Assembly (NCBI GenBank): GCA_922989275.2
Contig: OV277862.1
Span: forward strand, 69,949,832 to 70,013,831
From: Gari tellinella
Lineage: Eukaryota; Mollusca; Bivalvia; Cardiida; Psammobiidae
DNA: 64,000 nucleotides
Direction: 5' to 3'
Shown: positions 21,035 through 32,580 of the stretch, piece by piece
Layout: each line of letters starts with the position of its first letter
Numbering within the stretch: the stretch's first letter is position 1
Translations under genes and position numbers: made by a program
The notes under the pieces: generated by a model
Seen by the model: only the letters and a program-made list of their open reading frames with translations
Told to the model about the DNA's origin: nothing
Database searches by the model: none

Positions 21035-21375
21035 TGTATTTAACCCTTGTATTGCAAAATTAATCGTTTGATTTAATATGGGTACAAACTGTTTGCATAC
21101 GTTAGTACTGCAGAGTTTGGCAGTGAAAGAGTAGTTCAAATAGGTGTTGGAAAAAATTACCAGCTTCTTTCGGGAGTGTGTGAAGGGTCTGTGCCGGTAC
21201 TGCGCCTGCCTACGCGCCATACACTACTTTAGACAATATTAGTCAATACAATACAATACAAATAGACTATAACTTTGTACTTTGTTTTACTTTACTCCGA
21301 AAGGAGCCCTCTGATTATGGTCTGATTATGGTTGTCATATTGCCATATATGGCAATAAAATCCCAATACTAAATG
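21035..21375. mobile_element. Relics of family A and family C
   Basis: 21035-21135 has TTAACCCTTGTATTGC, half a core 1 (GGGTACAAACTGTTTGCAT) and GGCAGTGAAAGAG. 21295-21375 begins CCGAAAGGAGCCCTCTGAT, as the C copy at position 1 does. Confidence 0.5.
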
Positions 21376-21749
21376 GTTAAAAAATGGACTGGACTTAAGT
21401 AGGTACTAGGTATTTGCATTGAAGGCGTCAGGAGATAATGCATTTCATCTATACTGCAAGCTATTTTACTATAGTGGTATTACCCATGTGTGTTTGACTA
21501 TAGAATAGTGTGTTTTTGTCTGGTATATTTTCTTTACAGATTTTGGGTTGAACCTAGATGTTGTTAGATATATAGAGTTATATTTTATACCTTGACTGAG
21601 TCAAACAAAGTGTTGTGGGATAGACATTCAACACTTAACTTAATATGATTTCGAGAGCGTCTATGGTCAAGTAATTTCATCATATTTCATCCGTTTCAGA
21701 ATATGGCCATACTGTATATGTTTAAATTACCAAAGTATTAGGCTTTTAA

Positions 21750-21955
21750 TCCATTCACTGCCTAACCGCGAGAACAATTGCTATTTGCAAACAGTTTGGA
21801 TCCTCATCAATCGCACCACAACGCGGCGTCCGATCAGGATACAAACTGTTTTACACTCATTATGATATACAAATTTAGTCAATCTACCGAAAAGTACAAA
21901 TATTGAAATAAAAGCAGACGACAATTGTTTAAAGCAGATGACTTCACGACAGAAC
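21750..21955 (+). mobile_element. Family A MITE
   Basis: Starts at TTAATCCATTCACTGCC, with core 1 at about 21790-21853 (left-arm substitutions, GCGGCGTCCGATCAGGATAC on the right). AAAAGCAGACGACAATTG is intact and the right end is worn. Confidence 0.65.
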
Positions 21956-21959
21956 AATT

Positions 21960-22948
21960 GATTGGTTCTTTTTTTACGACACTGCGACACAATTTTTGTC
22001 ATATAATGTCGATGTGTATATATGTATGTAAGTACGAGGGTGCTTGAAAAGAAATGGTATTTAAACAATAACTTCGATAAAAGACGTACAAAATGCAAGT
22101 GTGATACATCATTTTAAAGAGAAATTATTTGCCTACACGATGGTATAATGTACGATAAGATCACGTAACTCGATAACTCACAAAATGAAACTAAATGACC
22201 CCTAGTCGAGGACATTAGAACATAGCACTTTTCAGACTTAATACTATCTAAAAAGTACAATTTCTAAAATGTGGTTTTGAAATATACATATATCAGTTTA
22301 TGTCTGAATTTCAATGTATAACATTTTTTGTTTTGCCAATGACAAAAGTCGATAAGTATTTTCGAACGCTATACAATTTTTCTAGACCAAAATTTGTATC
22401 TACATTTTGATTTTAAAATATAAAAATCTACTTCAATGGCTTCAAGTATAGCCCGGTTTAATATAAAAATGAGTTTAAGCTTTCACCAAATACTTTTATA
22501 CAAAACTGTAGATGATTATTTTAAATAATATTTCAGTACGTGTTTAGTACTAGCTATACTTTTAATATTTGATGTAGTAATAACTTTTAAAACTATGTAG
22601 TTTGTTCATAATTATCAGATGTTATTTGACAATGTTTTTATAAATTTATTCAGGTTTCATTTAGGTTCATTTTGTGAATTATCAAGTTATATGATGTTAT
22701 CGTGTAGAATGCCATTGTTTAGGCAAAGAATCGCTCTTTAAAATGTTATATCACACATGCATTTTGCATGTATTATATCGAAGTTATTGCTCAAGTAACA
22801 TTACTTTTTGAAACACCCCCGTACATAAATATATACATACATATATACATATCGGCGATTTATGACAACAATTGTATGGCAGGGTATCCCCCATCCACCC
22901 GGGGGCTACATCATGACAATGAATGGTTTAAACGTCAACCCGGTCACA
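21960..22948. other. AT-rich stretch without a gene
   Basis: Nearly 1 kb of AT-rich sequence containing ATATATACATACATATATAC-type simple sequence at about 22828-22850. No coding frame, RNA gene or recognised element was found. Confidence 0.45.
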
Positions 22949-22950
22949 TA

Positions 22951-23134
22951 CAGTAAAACCTTTCTATTACGACCACTTAAACGAAGGCTTATTGATAGTC
23001 TTAGAGACAGATGACAGCTTAAAGCAAGGTGACAAAAACAGATAGCTCCTAATGTTACATTGCTTTATTCATTCACTTGCAGTAAACACCTTATAAGTAA
23101 CACAATTTAGTGGTTGTAATAAAGTGGTTTAATT
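22951..23134. mobile_element. Family G MITE, shortened
   Basis: TA on both sides. Ends are CAGTAAAACCTTTCTATTAC and a worn GTTTAATTG. Core 2 is reduced to GACAGCTTAAAGCAAGGTG and a partial right arm. Confidence 0.65.
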
Positions 23135-23175
23135 GTAAACATATATTACCTATATACTTATCGAGTATACTCATA

Positions 23176-23380
23176 CAGTTAAAACTCTTTATTACGACCA
23201 CTTAAAAGAAGGCTAATTGGTTGTATAAACGACAGGGGACAGCTTAAAGTAAATTGGCAGTAAAACAGAAAGCTTCTACTGGAGCTTTCTGTTTTATTGT
23301 CATCTTGCTTTAAGCAGTCACCAGTCATAAACACTTAATATTTGACACAGTTAAGTGATCATAACAAAGATGTTTTACTG
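23176..23380. mobile_element. Family G MITE
   Basis: TA at 23174-23175 and 23381-23382. Ends are CAGTTAAAACTCTTTATTAC and ATGTTTTACTG. Core 2 has a GAAAGCTTCTACTGGAGCTTTC loop. 205 bp, the same length as the 20121 copy. Confidence 0.75.
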
Positions 23381-23824
23381 TATTTCAAATTTTAAACGTT
23401 AGCTACATGTTTACGTTGAAAATAAGGATTTACGTTTGACAAAACGAATACGCGTTTTCAATTGCACCAGCAGATAGAAATGTAAGCTCTAATTAAGCAG
23501 TTTCGAGTTATCGAATTTCGATTCTTAATCAATTATGGACGAAAATGACTGAAACTTAGTTAATATGGGTAAGTTAAGATGTTGCCAAAACAAAATTGTT
23601 CATCCCTTACGAACCATTTTAATTGCAGTATTGTGTAAAATTCTTACATCTATGCCTCATAGACACGAGAACAAACAACAGATGTGTAAAGTGCACTCCA
23701 TGATCAGACACAGTGTTTGTCACTCGTCAGCTGCCATCAGCAGTTCGTATGTTACTGATATTAATACTTCATACCATGATCAGACGCCTATGTTTAATTC
23801 CAATGTCACCGAACGATTGTTCTC

Positions 23825-24071
23825 CAGGGGCCCGTTTCATAAAACTTCGTACGAAAAAAACGATCGTAAGTCAAAACTATAAAATACATTTAATTTCTGA
23901 TTTCTTTATCTAATCCTGTCTTGTGACATCTTTTTGGAATCGTCTTTTCAAGACGATTCCAAAAAGATGTCACAAGACAGGATTAGATGGAGAAATGAAT
24001 AATAATTGAGAGTTTTATAATCTGACTTACGACAACATTTGTCGTAAGAAGTTTTATGAAACGGGCCCCTG
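23825..24071. mobile_element. Family H MITE, full length
   Basis: Closely matches 20662-20908 in length (247 bp) and sequence. Ends are CAGGGGCCCGTTTCAT and its complement. Core 3 is perfect: GGAATCGTCTTTTCAAGACG then ATTCC. Nearby open frames are read through it. Confidence 0.8.
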
Positions 24072-24139
24072 ATGTTGCTTATAATATTATAATAGATTAC
24101 TTTTATGGGTATCATTAGAGCTCAAGATATGGGATCTGC

Positions 24140-24770
24140 TTTACCATTTCACTGCCATGTCATGACGCCCGCCGCTTTAACCCTTTCCCCAATACAAGCG
24201 CCTTTTAGCGAATATAATTTATTCCTCCGCTGAAGAAAATAGTTCCAATTTAATCAGTTATGAATATCTATTATAGGTAATATTTTTTTATATTCTAGCA
24301 CATGATAGCTTAACGCAGGCTGAAAGTAAAGCAGAATGCGCCTAAGGGCGCATTCTGCTTTACTTTCAACCTGCTTTAAGAAGTCACCTATATTCAATAA
24401 TAGAAATAGACTATCAGGTAAAGGGTTAAAGAATTGTTGTCTGCTGTTATTTTGCAAGTTCATATTTCGGTATTTTGACTTAGGAATTGTCGCAATGAAT
24501 GTCAAACAGTTTTGATCTTGATCAGACGCCGCGTCAAGTATCAAGGACCTCAATTGAAATTAGAGTATACTTTTACTCTGTTTGTGCTATCCTTATCGTA
24601 TAATGTTGTTTGACATGGCCTTGTTCATTTATCATGCTAACTTTTGCTATATTTTAATGAATTGGCCATGCAAATGTACATTTTATGATAAATACATATA
24701 CCTATCTTTCTATGATCAAGATTCAAACTGTTTGCAAATAACTATCGTACTCTGGGTAAGGTAGTGAGGA
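24140..24770 (-). mobile_element. Family A MITE broken by insertions
   Basis: Left TTTCACTGCCATGTCATGAC stops at the TTAA of a B element (24181-24424). AATTGTTGTCTGCTG and a core 1 left arm (GTTTTGATCTTGATCAGACG) resume at 24429. After about 170 bp of foreign sequence the right arm (GATCAAGATTCAAACTG) and GGTAAGGTAGTGAGG appear at 24714-24770. Confidence 0.6.
24181..24424 (+). mobile_element. Family B MITE nested in A
   Basis: TTAA at 24177-24180 and 24425-24428. Close to the 18239 copy, including GCGCCTAAGGGCGC at the dyad of core 2 and CTATCAGGTAAAGGG at the end. It is inserted at the internal TTTAAA next to the GTCGTCTGC segment of A. Confidence 0.8.
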
Positions 24771-24984
24771 ATTTAATGAGATTTCACAACATAGAGTGTA
24801 ACAATTTTACTACCTTTATGACGTCATTGCTCGTCGAACACAGTCACTACCATTTTATCTTCTGCTTAAACTTTTGTTTGTTTTAATCTTTATCTTTAAT
24901 TGGGGATTTTTAAGAGTTTTGGACTTATGAAATAGAGATATGCTATTCAAATAATGTTGATCCTGTAGCATTATGCATCAGTAT

Positions 24985-25236
24985 TTACCCGTTTCACTAG
25001 CAACACCGTCTGTACTGGTATTTACAAACAGTTTGGATCCTGATTAGACGCCGCGTAACGTGGCGTCTGATCAAGATCTAAACTGTTTGACACTAAAATG
25101 AATGCAACTTATGTCAAGATACAAATGTACCTAAAATTCTAAATTTAGAAATAAAAGCAGACAATATTTAAGCAGACGATAGTACGGCAGTGAGTGCGTT
25201 GCCGAGTTATGACGTCATTATAAAATGAAAGGGTTA
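24985..25236 (+). mobile_element. Family A MITE
   Basis: Left CCCGTTTCACTAGCAACACC and core 1 at about 25026-25090 (GCGTAACGTGGCGTCTGATC loop side). AAAAGCAGACAATATTTAAG precedes two end-like motifs, GGCAGTGAGTGCG and AATGAAAGGGTTAA. Confidence 0.65.
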
Positions 25237-25474
25237 AGTAATAAACCATCTGGTTCATTAATCGTTGTCATGTTACTGTTAGTTGTTATTGTTAGTTGTT
25301 ATTGTTAGTTGAGAATATACAGTTCATATTTTAAATCGTGTTGTAAATAGTCCCAACTAAGTATTACATGTAAACAAAGTATATCTGGAATAAACTAGAA
25401 GAGTATTGGATAACGTCGACTTCTTTTTTTTATCATTTGCAACTTTGAAAAAATAATACGACATGCTATATGTA

Positions 25475-25787
25475 CAGTGCTCCCTCTCAACGATTCCCTC
25501 CTTACTACAACACTTGTCGCTATTCCCCAAACAAGACAATTACGTCCAACATTTAAATGGCTGCAATATCGTCTGCTTAAAATTGTCGTCTGTCGTTTTC
25601 CTCAAAGATATTGGACATTTTGATAGGAAAAAAATAATGACGAGTGACAAACATCTTGAATCCAGATCAGACACAGCGTTCTGCTAATGTAAGCAGTCTT
25701 AATGTCCCTCCCTATAATGACACCCTCCGAACAACGCACACAATCTTTGTTTCCCTTTTGGTGTTGATTTTGAGAGGGAGCACACTG
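25475..25787. mobile_element. Family L MITE
   Basis: TA at 25473-25474; the right flank is CA. Ends are CAGTGCTCCCTCTC and GAGAGGGAGCACACTG. The interior shares TTGTCGTCTG with family A and keeps half of core 1 (CATCTTGAATCCAGATCAGA). Confidence 0.7.
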
Positions 25788-26044
25788 CAGTTGGTAAATC
25801 TTTGTGGGTACTCAGTTAAAACCAAACCGGTCACAATGCATTAACCTACCTTTTTCCACATTAATTCATATCGCTACTGGAGAAAATAGTTATTATATCG
25901 TGCTGATATTGTCTGTTACACATAAATCGTCTGCGGAAAAACCCGAACAATAAGTGTTTATGCTTTATAAACTTAACAAAAAGTGAAACTGAGTGACAAA
26001 CAGTTGGGATCCGGATCAGACTGTGAACTGTGCAATAAACAAAC

Positions 26045-26290
26045 GTATTTCACTGCTTACCATTTCACTGCCAAGGCCAACAGCGCATACATATACAAAC
26101 TGTTTAGATCCTGTCCAGACAGCGCGTTACGCAGCGCATATTCAGAATCCAAACTGTTTGACATTCATATTAATGTTTTGTACAGAACTCAAATTCTTAT
26201 TAAATAAAAGCAGAAGAACAATATAAGCAGACGATACTATGGCAGTGACTGTGTAAGACAGGTTATTACGTCATAATGGCAGCGAATATG
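26045..26290 (+). mobile_element. Family A MITE
   Basis: Core 1 at about 26098-26160 (TTTAGATCCTGTCCAGAC...CAGAATCCAAACTG), then AAAAGCAGAAGAACAATATAAGCAGACG and GGCAGTGACTG. It ends at the TTAA (26291-26294) that also opens the next B element. Confidence 0.6.
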
Positions 26291-26350
26291 TTAACCCTTT
26301 ACCCATAGAAACACATTTTAGCGTATTAAATGTATTCCTCCACTAAAAGC

Positions 26351-26857
26351 GACTCGCAACCAGATGGTGTATTTGCAAAAATAAAAGAAACTACTAAAAT
26401 AAAACCAAATGTTTGTAGCATTATCGTGCATCTGGCATTGGAAAAATATGATCAGTCTAAAAACATATTCTAGAAAAGTCTTCAAATCTTAGATTTTTAG
26501 ATATTTTCCATCGTTTTATACGTGGGCATCGAAAGACGTTATAGAAATTGATAACGGGCTCAGACATAAACCCGAGCCGAATTATGTACTCTCCATCGAT
26601 ACACACTGAAAAACGTTAAATCGATACCAAAGATATGAATAGCCCGGTGGTCGAGTGGGCTAAGTGGTTGACTTATTTTGCTACTCTATCCCCACATGCC
26701 GGGTCCCGGGTTCGAATCCAACCAGAGCTCTATAACTTTTTTGTATGGAAATACATTTTTAAACAGGATTTCTTATAACTAATTCTTACCCGTTTATATA
26801 AGCGTTTGACATTTATTTACAAATTACTATTTTGAATGCTAAATCTGGTTGCGAGTC
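26351..26857. mobile_element. Family P inverted-repeat element with a tRNA-like unit
   Basis: Perfect 15-bp ends GACTCGCAACCAGAT and ATCTGGTTGCGAGTC bound 507 bp inserted in a B element. Inside are AT-rich sequence and, at 26641-26742, a tRNA-like segment. No transposase frame was found. The target duplication is unclear. Confidence 0.6.
26641..26742 (+). ncRNA. tRNA-like Pol III unit
   Basis: An A-box-like TGGTCGAGTGG (26648-26658), a consensus B box GGTTCGAATCC (26709-26719) and a T6 run (26737-26742) form the layout of a Pol III transcript. A D-stem (TCGA/TTGA) can pair. The anticodon and acceptor stems do not fold well, so this is a tRNA-derived sequence or SINE head, not a normal tRNA. 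Confidence 0.5.
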
Positions 26858-26990
26858 TGTTTAAGAAAAAAGTTCCTTTTTTACAGTCATAAACATTTAC
26901 CAAAAGAAATATTTTCAATATCCTAGCAGATTGTACCTTAAAGCAGGCCTTAAGGCACATTCTGCTTTACTTTCAATCTGCTTTAAGTGG

Positions 26991-28162
26991 TAAAAGAGCT
27001 ATAAAGAGCGTAGAGCAATTTCTACATGTTTAGGTTTAGGTTTCCTCATTCTGTCTTAGGTTTTGATTTGTTAAAATTCTGCCGTCTTATTATTTGTTCC
27101 GATACGGCCTTGCTCATGTTTTATTATAGTTGTACTTTTGCCAGTTCGATTACGATCGATTGCAAACGGGTAATTTCATTAAAATAATTTCCCGTTTCGC
27201 AGACTTTTATTGCCCGAGTGTGCTAATCTTATTCGAAGATAATGTTGCAAAAATACAGTTTAACGGCTCTGTTTTTTTTATTATCGATTGTTTTCTTTGA
27301 AGAACTGGGGAATGTATTCTCAAAATATTGTAGTGGTTGAAATTAGAAACTATTGCTGACGAATATAGAAACATCTGCTAGGATATATAAAATACTTCTT
27401 ATGGCATATATTGATGTCTGTACAAAGTTGACATTTTTCATCTTTTGAGGAATGAATTAAAGGCGTTAACATTCGTGTTTATTGAGTAACAAGTAAAAAG
27501 GACTGTTAGTGCAACAACAAGAATTTCCATCATCCCGCTTTGAATAGCATGCTAGGTTAAAAGCCGAACGTGGTGGAAATTAAGAAGGTCTAACGGCATC
27601 GCACGAAAAATATCCTTCCATAAGGGCATGTGTCATTTGTAATAGAACTGTCTTCCATGCAATTTAGTTCTTTTCATTGTAGATGGCCGTCCCTATATCA
27701 ATTATTATCTGTCCATTGTACTGCGACAGACATGTAATTTTCTGTCTAAATAGAGCTGCTGTCTTGTAAGGGTATGTGTGATTGATGTCAAGTCACTTTG
27801 TGCATGGGAATATCATAGATACTGTATAACAGGGAAAACTGATATTCATAAGTCGTGCGGGGAACATTATTGAACCGTATATCTTATTATGGGCCATACA
27901 TTTTAGTAAGGTTCCGATCCCTTTTTTATAATCATACAATGAAGCTCTTGTAAGATATTTTGTTACTATGGTGCACTGTTCGTACATAACCATAACCTTT
28001 TCATTACAGTGACATCATTGTCATCTGCCCTTTTTTTCTTAGATTTAGATTTTAGGTATTTTGACTTAAGAGATGGACACTGGTTCTCGATATGTGTGAA
28101 CACGATAGGTTCAAACAGCGTTTACATGTATACATGCACGTCGTATTAGCCGAGACAAAAAA
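26991..28162. other. 1.2 kb without a gene
   Basis: Mostly unassigned. 27360-27480 has a B-like tail (ACATCTGCTAGGATATATAA then AAAGGCGTTAAC). 27627-27745 shares TGTCATTTGTAATAG and CCATTGTACTGCGACAGACA with 38829-38905. No exon was supported. Confidence 0.45.
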
Positions 28163-28429
28163 CAGTGGAGAAGACTTTGAACTGCTTGAGTCTTTCGTAT
28201 TTATTTATTATTTCCCGTTTAAACGAAACTAAAAGAGAAGCAATAAAATGTGAAAAGGCAACTGATTGTAATTATTTACATTGTTATCTAGTTTTAAGTT
28301 GCAAGCTGTTTTTAACCAGATCAGACGCCGGCTTTTTCGGCGTCTGATCTGACTCCAAACTGTTTACAATGGAAATAATTGTTTTAGCACAAACACTTTT
28401 ATTTGAAAAGAAAAAGGTTTACTCCACTG
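28163..28429 (+). mobile_element. Family D MITE
   Basis: Ends are CAGTGGAGAAG and TTTACTCCACTG, with TA at 28430-28431 (the left flank is AA). Core 1 at about 28305-28365 has a GCCGGCTTTTTCGGCG loop. GTTTAAACGAAAC is kept on the left. Confidence 0.7.
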
Positions 28430-28761
28430 TAGTACCTCGTTTAACAACTACCAGAATAAACAAATTGGTTATCTTCTGTTATATCCTGATATCCTAGTAT
28501 AGTCCCCAGTGGAGATATAAATTTCACACCTTGTTGCAGTCACGAAACATTCATTATACAAATGCTGTTTACAGTGTCCGAGAAGTTGCGATTAAATGTC
28601 CGAGAAATTGCGATAATGTTATCACATGACCCATATGTGTCACGTGTCATAAGACACTGTCCAAAATGTCAATTATCCTGTGTTTGCCGTATTAGTTAAT
28701 ATAAAAATTATATTATACCATTCATTCCGTAATGATACGCGAGTACCGTCCTAAAAATCTT

Positions 28762-31700
28762 ATTCGTGACAAATCCATTAGAAGCACACGGGGGCTATTC
28801 CAGGATTATATATATAACGACGATGTCATGTTACGAGGTTTTGGTCTCATACTTCGCTGTAAGGGAAGTATTCCCTGGAGGAGGTTTTTTTCGGGGGTGA
28901 CATATAAAATAAAATGGGGCTAGGTGGTATTTGGTGGTGGGGGGATAAGCATTTAAAGCTCTTTTTTTACGGAATTAACCCAGTTTGATAAGGCTAGAAA
29001 GTATATTTCCCCCGGGGGCTATTCCAGGATTATATATAGCGGCGATGTTATATTACGATGTTTTTGTGTTATATTGCACTGTAAGGGAAGTATTCCCGGG
29101 AAGAGGGTTTTCTTTGGGGGTGACATATATAATAAAATGGGGCGAGGTAGTATTTAGGGGGGATAGGCATTTAAAACGTTTTTTTTACGGAAAAGGCCAA
29201 GTTTGGTAAGGCTAGAAAGTATATTTCCCCCGGGGGCTATTCCAGGATTAAATGTATATAGCGGCGATGTATTATTATGCTGTTTTTGTGTTATATTGCA
29301 CTGTAAGGGAAGTATTCCCGGGAAGAGGGTTTTCTTTGGGGGTGAAATATATAATAAAATGGGGCGAGGTAGTATTTAGGGGGAGAGGCATTTAAAACGT
29401 TTTTTTACGGAATAAGCCTAGTTTGATATGGCTAGAAAGTATAGTCCCCACGGGGGCTATTCCAGGATTATATATAAAGCGGCGATGTTATATTACGATG
29501 TTTTTGTGTTATATTGCACTGTAAGGGAAGTATTCCCGGGAAGAGGGTTTTCTTCGGGGGTGAAATATATAATAAAATGGGGCGAGGTAGTATTTTGGGG
29601 GAGAGGCATTTAAAACGTTTTTTTACGGAATAAGCCTAGTTTGATATGGCTAGAAAGTATAGTCCCCACGGGGGCTATTCCAGGATTATATATATAGCGG
29701 CGATGTTATATTACGATGTTTTTGTGTTATATTGCACTGTAAGGGAAGTATTCCCGGAAAGAGGGTTTTCTTTAGGGGTGAAATATATAATAAAATGGGG
29801 CGAGGTAGTATTTAGGGGGAGAGGCATTTAAAACGTTTTTTACGGAATACGCCTAGTTTGATATGGCTAGAAAGTATAGTCCCACGGGAGCTATTCCAGG
29901 ATTATATTTATAGCGGCGATGTTATATTACGATGTTTTTGTGTTATATTGCACTGTAAGGGAAGTATTCCCGGGAAGAGGGTTTTCTTTAGGGGTGAAAT
30001 ATATAATAAAATGGGGCGAGGTAGTATTTAGGGGGAGAGGCATTTAAAACGTTTTTTACGGAATACGCCTAGTTTGATATGGCTAGAAAGTATAGTCCCC
30101 ACGGGAGCTATTCCAGGATTATATTTATAGCGGCGATGTTATATTACGATGTTTTTGTGTTATATTGCACTGTAAGGGAAGTATACCCGGGAAGAGGGTT
30201 TTCTTCGGGGTGAAATATATAATAAAATGGGGCGAGGTAGTATTTAGGGGGAGAGGCATTTAAAACGTTTTTTTTACGGAATAAGCCTAGTTTGATATGG
30301 CTAGAAAGTATAGTCCCCGCGGGGGCTATTCCAGGATTATATATATAGCGGCGATGTTATATTACGATGTTTTTGTGTTATGTTGCAATGTAAGGGCATT
30401 TAAAACATTTTTTACGGAATAAACCCAATGTAAGGGAAGTATTCCCGGGAAGAGGGTTTTCTTCGGGGGTGAAATATATAATAAAATGGGGCGAGGTAGT
30501 ATTTAGGGGGAGAGGCATTTAAAACTTTTTTTTACGGAATAAGCCTAGTTTGATATGGCTAGAAAGTATAGTCCCCACGGGGGCTATTCCAGGATTATAT
30601 ATATAGCGGCGATGTTATATTACGATGTTTTTGTGTTATATTGCACTGTAAGGGAAGTATTCCCGGGAAGAGGGTTTTCTTCGGGGGTGAAATATATAAT
30701 AAAATGGGGCGAGGTAGTATTTTGGGGGATAGGCATTTAAAACGTTTTTTACGGAATAAGCCTAGTTTGATATGGCTAGAAAGTATAGTCCCCCGGGGGC
30801 TATTCCAGGATTATATATATAGCGGCGATGTTATATTACGATGTTTTTGTGTTATATTGCACTGTAAGGGAAGTATTCCCGGAAAGAGGGTTTTCTTTAG
30901 GGGTGAAATATATAATAAAATGGGGCGAGGTAGTATTTAGGGGGAGAGGCATTTAAAACGATTTTTACGGAATACGCCTAGTTTGATATGGCTAGAAAGT
31001 ATAGTCCCCACGGGAGCTATTCCAGGATTATATTTATAGCGGCGATGTTATATTACGATGTTTTTGTGTTATATTGCACTGTAAGGGAAGTATTCCCGGG
31101 AAGAGGGTTTTCTTTAGGGGTGAAATATATAATAAAATGGGGCGAGGTAGTAATTAGGGGGAGAGGCATTTAAAACGTTTTTTACGGAATACGCCTAGTT
31201 TGATATGGCTAGAAAGTATAGTCCCCACGGGAGCTATTCCAGGATTATAATTATAGCGGCGATGTTATATTACGATGTTTTGGTGTTATATTGCACTGTA
31301 AGGGAAGTATTCCCGGGAAGAGGGTTTTCTTCGGGGTGAAATATATAATAAAATGGGGCGAGGTAGTATTTAGGGGGAGAGGCATTTAAAACGTTTTTTT
31401 ACGGAATAAGCCTAGTTTGATATGGCTAGAAAGTATAGTCCCCGCGGGGGCTATTCCAGGATTATATATATAGCGGCGATGTTATATTACGATGTTTTTG
31501 TGTTATATTGCACTGTAAGGGAAGTATTCCCGGAAAGAGGGTTTTCTTTAGGGGTGAAATATATAATAAAATGGGGCGAGGTAGTATTTAGGGGGAGAGG
31601 CATTTAAAACGTTTTTTACGGAATACGCCTAGTTTGATATGGCTAGAAAGTATAGTCCCCGCGGGGGCTATTCCAGGATTATATATATAGCGGCGATGTT

Positions 31701-31959
31701 ATATTATGATGTTTTTGTGTTATGTTGCAATGTAAGGGCATTTAAAACATTTTTTACGGAATAAACCCACTGTAAGGGAAGTATTCCCGGGAAGAGGGTT
31801 TTCTTCGGGGGTGAAATATATAATAAAATGGGGCGAGGTAGTATTTTGGGGGAGAGGCATTTAAAACTTTTTTTTACGGAATAAGCCTAGTTTGATATGG
31901 CTAGAAAGTATAGTCCCCACGGGGGCTATTCCAGGATTATATATATAGCGGCGATGTTT
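28762..31959 (+). repeat. ~217-bp tandem repeat array with higher-order structure
   Basis: The phrase GGCTAGAAAGTATA starts units at 28992, 29210, 29430, 29648, 29865, 30081, 30299, 30557, 30774, 30990, 31207, 31424, 31641 and 31899. A more diverged unit precedes them from 28762. Spacings are 216-220, except 258 for the units at 30299 and 31641, which share the same ~41-bp internal duplication. Units 29430-30299 correspond one by one to units 30557-31641, with one extra. Each unit can be read as a ~61-codon frame, but unit lengths are not multiples of three and the frame is not constrained, so I regard it as satellite. Confidence 0.9.
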
Positions 31960-32014
31960 TCTTTTCTTACGATGGTTGGGTATTTTATTGCTATCTAAGG
32001 GAAGTACTTTTTAA

Positions 32015-32160
32015 TTCTTTGAGCCCTAGTGACGCATATATGCGTCATTTACCAAATGTTTACCTGTAAATAGTTAACTTGTTTTATGCAAACATTGAAT
32101 ACGCTGGTCATGCAGAGGGCTCCTTACTGTTTGTCATTTTACAATACATTATAAAAAAAA
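32015..32160 (-). mobile_element. Family C MITE relic
   Basis: GAGCCCTAGTGACGCATATA with a GCATATATGC dyad, then GCAGAGGGCTCCTTACTG and TTTGTCATTTTACAATACAT, as in the C copy at 63095. Confidence 0.55.
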
Positions 32161-32164
32161 CAAC

Positions 32165-32260
32165 CGTATAGGATAAGCCCAGTTTAATAAAGAGAGAAAG
32201 AATAGCACCCGTTGGAGCTATTGCAGGATTATCTCTATAGAGCGACACTTCACCTAGGCA
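32165..32260 (+). repeat. Detached, diverged unit of the 217-bp repeat
   Basis: GGATAAGCCCAGTTTAATAA then AAAGAATAGCACCCGTTGGA then GCTATTGCAGGATTAT parallels the start of the array units. Another fragment is at 33885-33955. Confidence 0.55.
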
Positions 32261-32580
32261 GCTGAGCGCACGGGATTTCTGTGGGTTACTTGAACCTAGT
32301 ACGTTCAGCGGGGCAACTGTAATTGATTTCATTGTGCTAAGCACGGTTAATGATCTGTGGTTTGCTGGATTATTTTAATATACCTGATTCCTATGTGATG
32401 GATCCTAATCGAATATCGCGCAATAAAAGTATTTTTGAAAAATGGACTTAGATACAAGATGTAATTGGTTCCTGTTGTAAGTGACCAATACGTATACGGA
32501 GATTGTTTTAGACCATTCATCTTTTACACCACTTTTTTTTTTTTTTTACTATACTTCTATTATAGATACAAGGTAAACAG

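Larger units (their letters stand above)
26295..26990 (+). mobile_element. Family B MITE split by element P
   Basis: The left piece (26295-26350) begins CCCTTTACCCATAG and reaches TATTCCTCCACTAAAA. The right piece resumes at 26858 with AGTTCCTTTTTTACAGTC, then AAGAAATATTTTCAATATCC and a shortened core 2 at about 26935-26985. The terminal TTAA on the right is lost. Confidence 0.65.

Noticed and set aside
26641..26742. Functional tRNA gene
   Set aside because: The Pol III boxes are good, but the anticodon, T and acceptor stems do not pair as required. Called tRNA-like only.
28985..31607. Repeated ~61-codon frames (MARKYSPHGGYSRIIY...) in the tandem array, suggesting a protein repeat family
   Set aside because: They are the same satellite unit read in one frame. 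Unit lengths of 216-220 and 258 are not multiples of three, variants include frame-breaking indels, and no domain is recognisable.
28762..31959. CRISPR-like array
   Set aside because: Units are ~217 bp, nearly identical throughout and without unique spacers. The context is eukaryotic.
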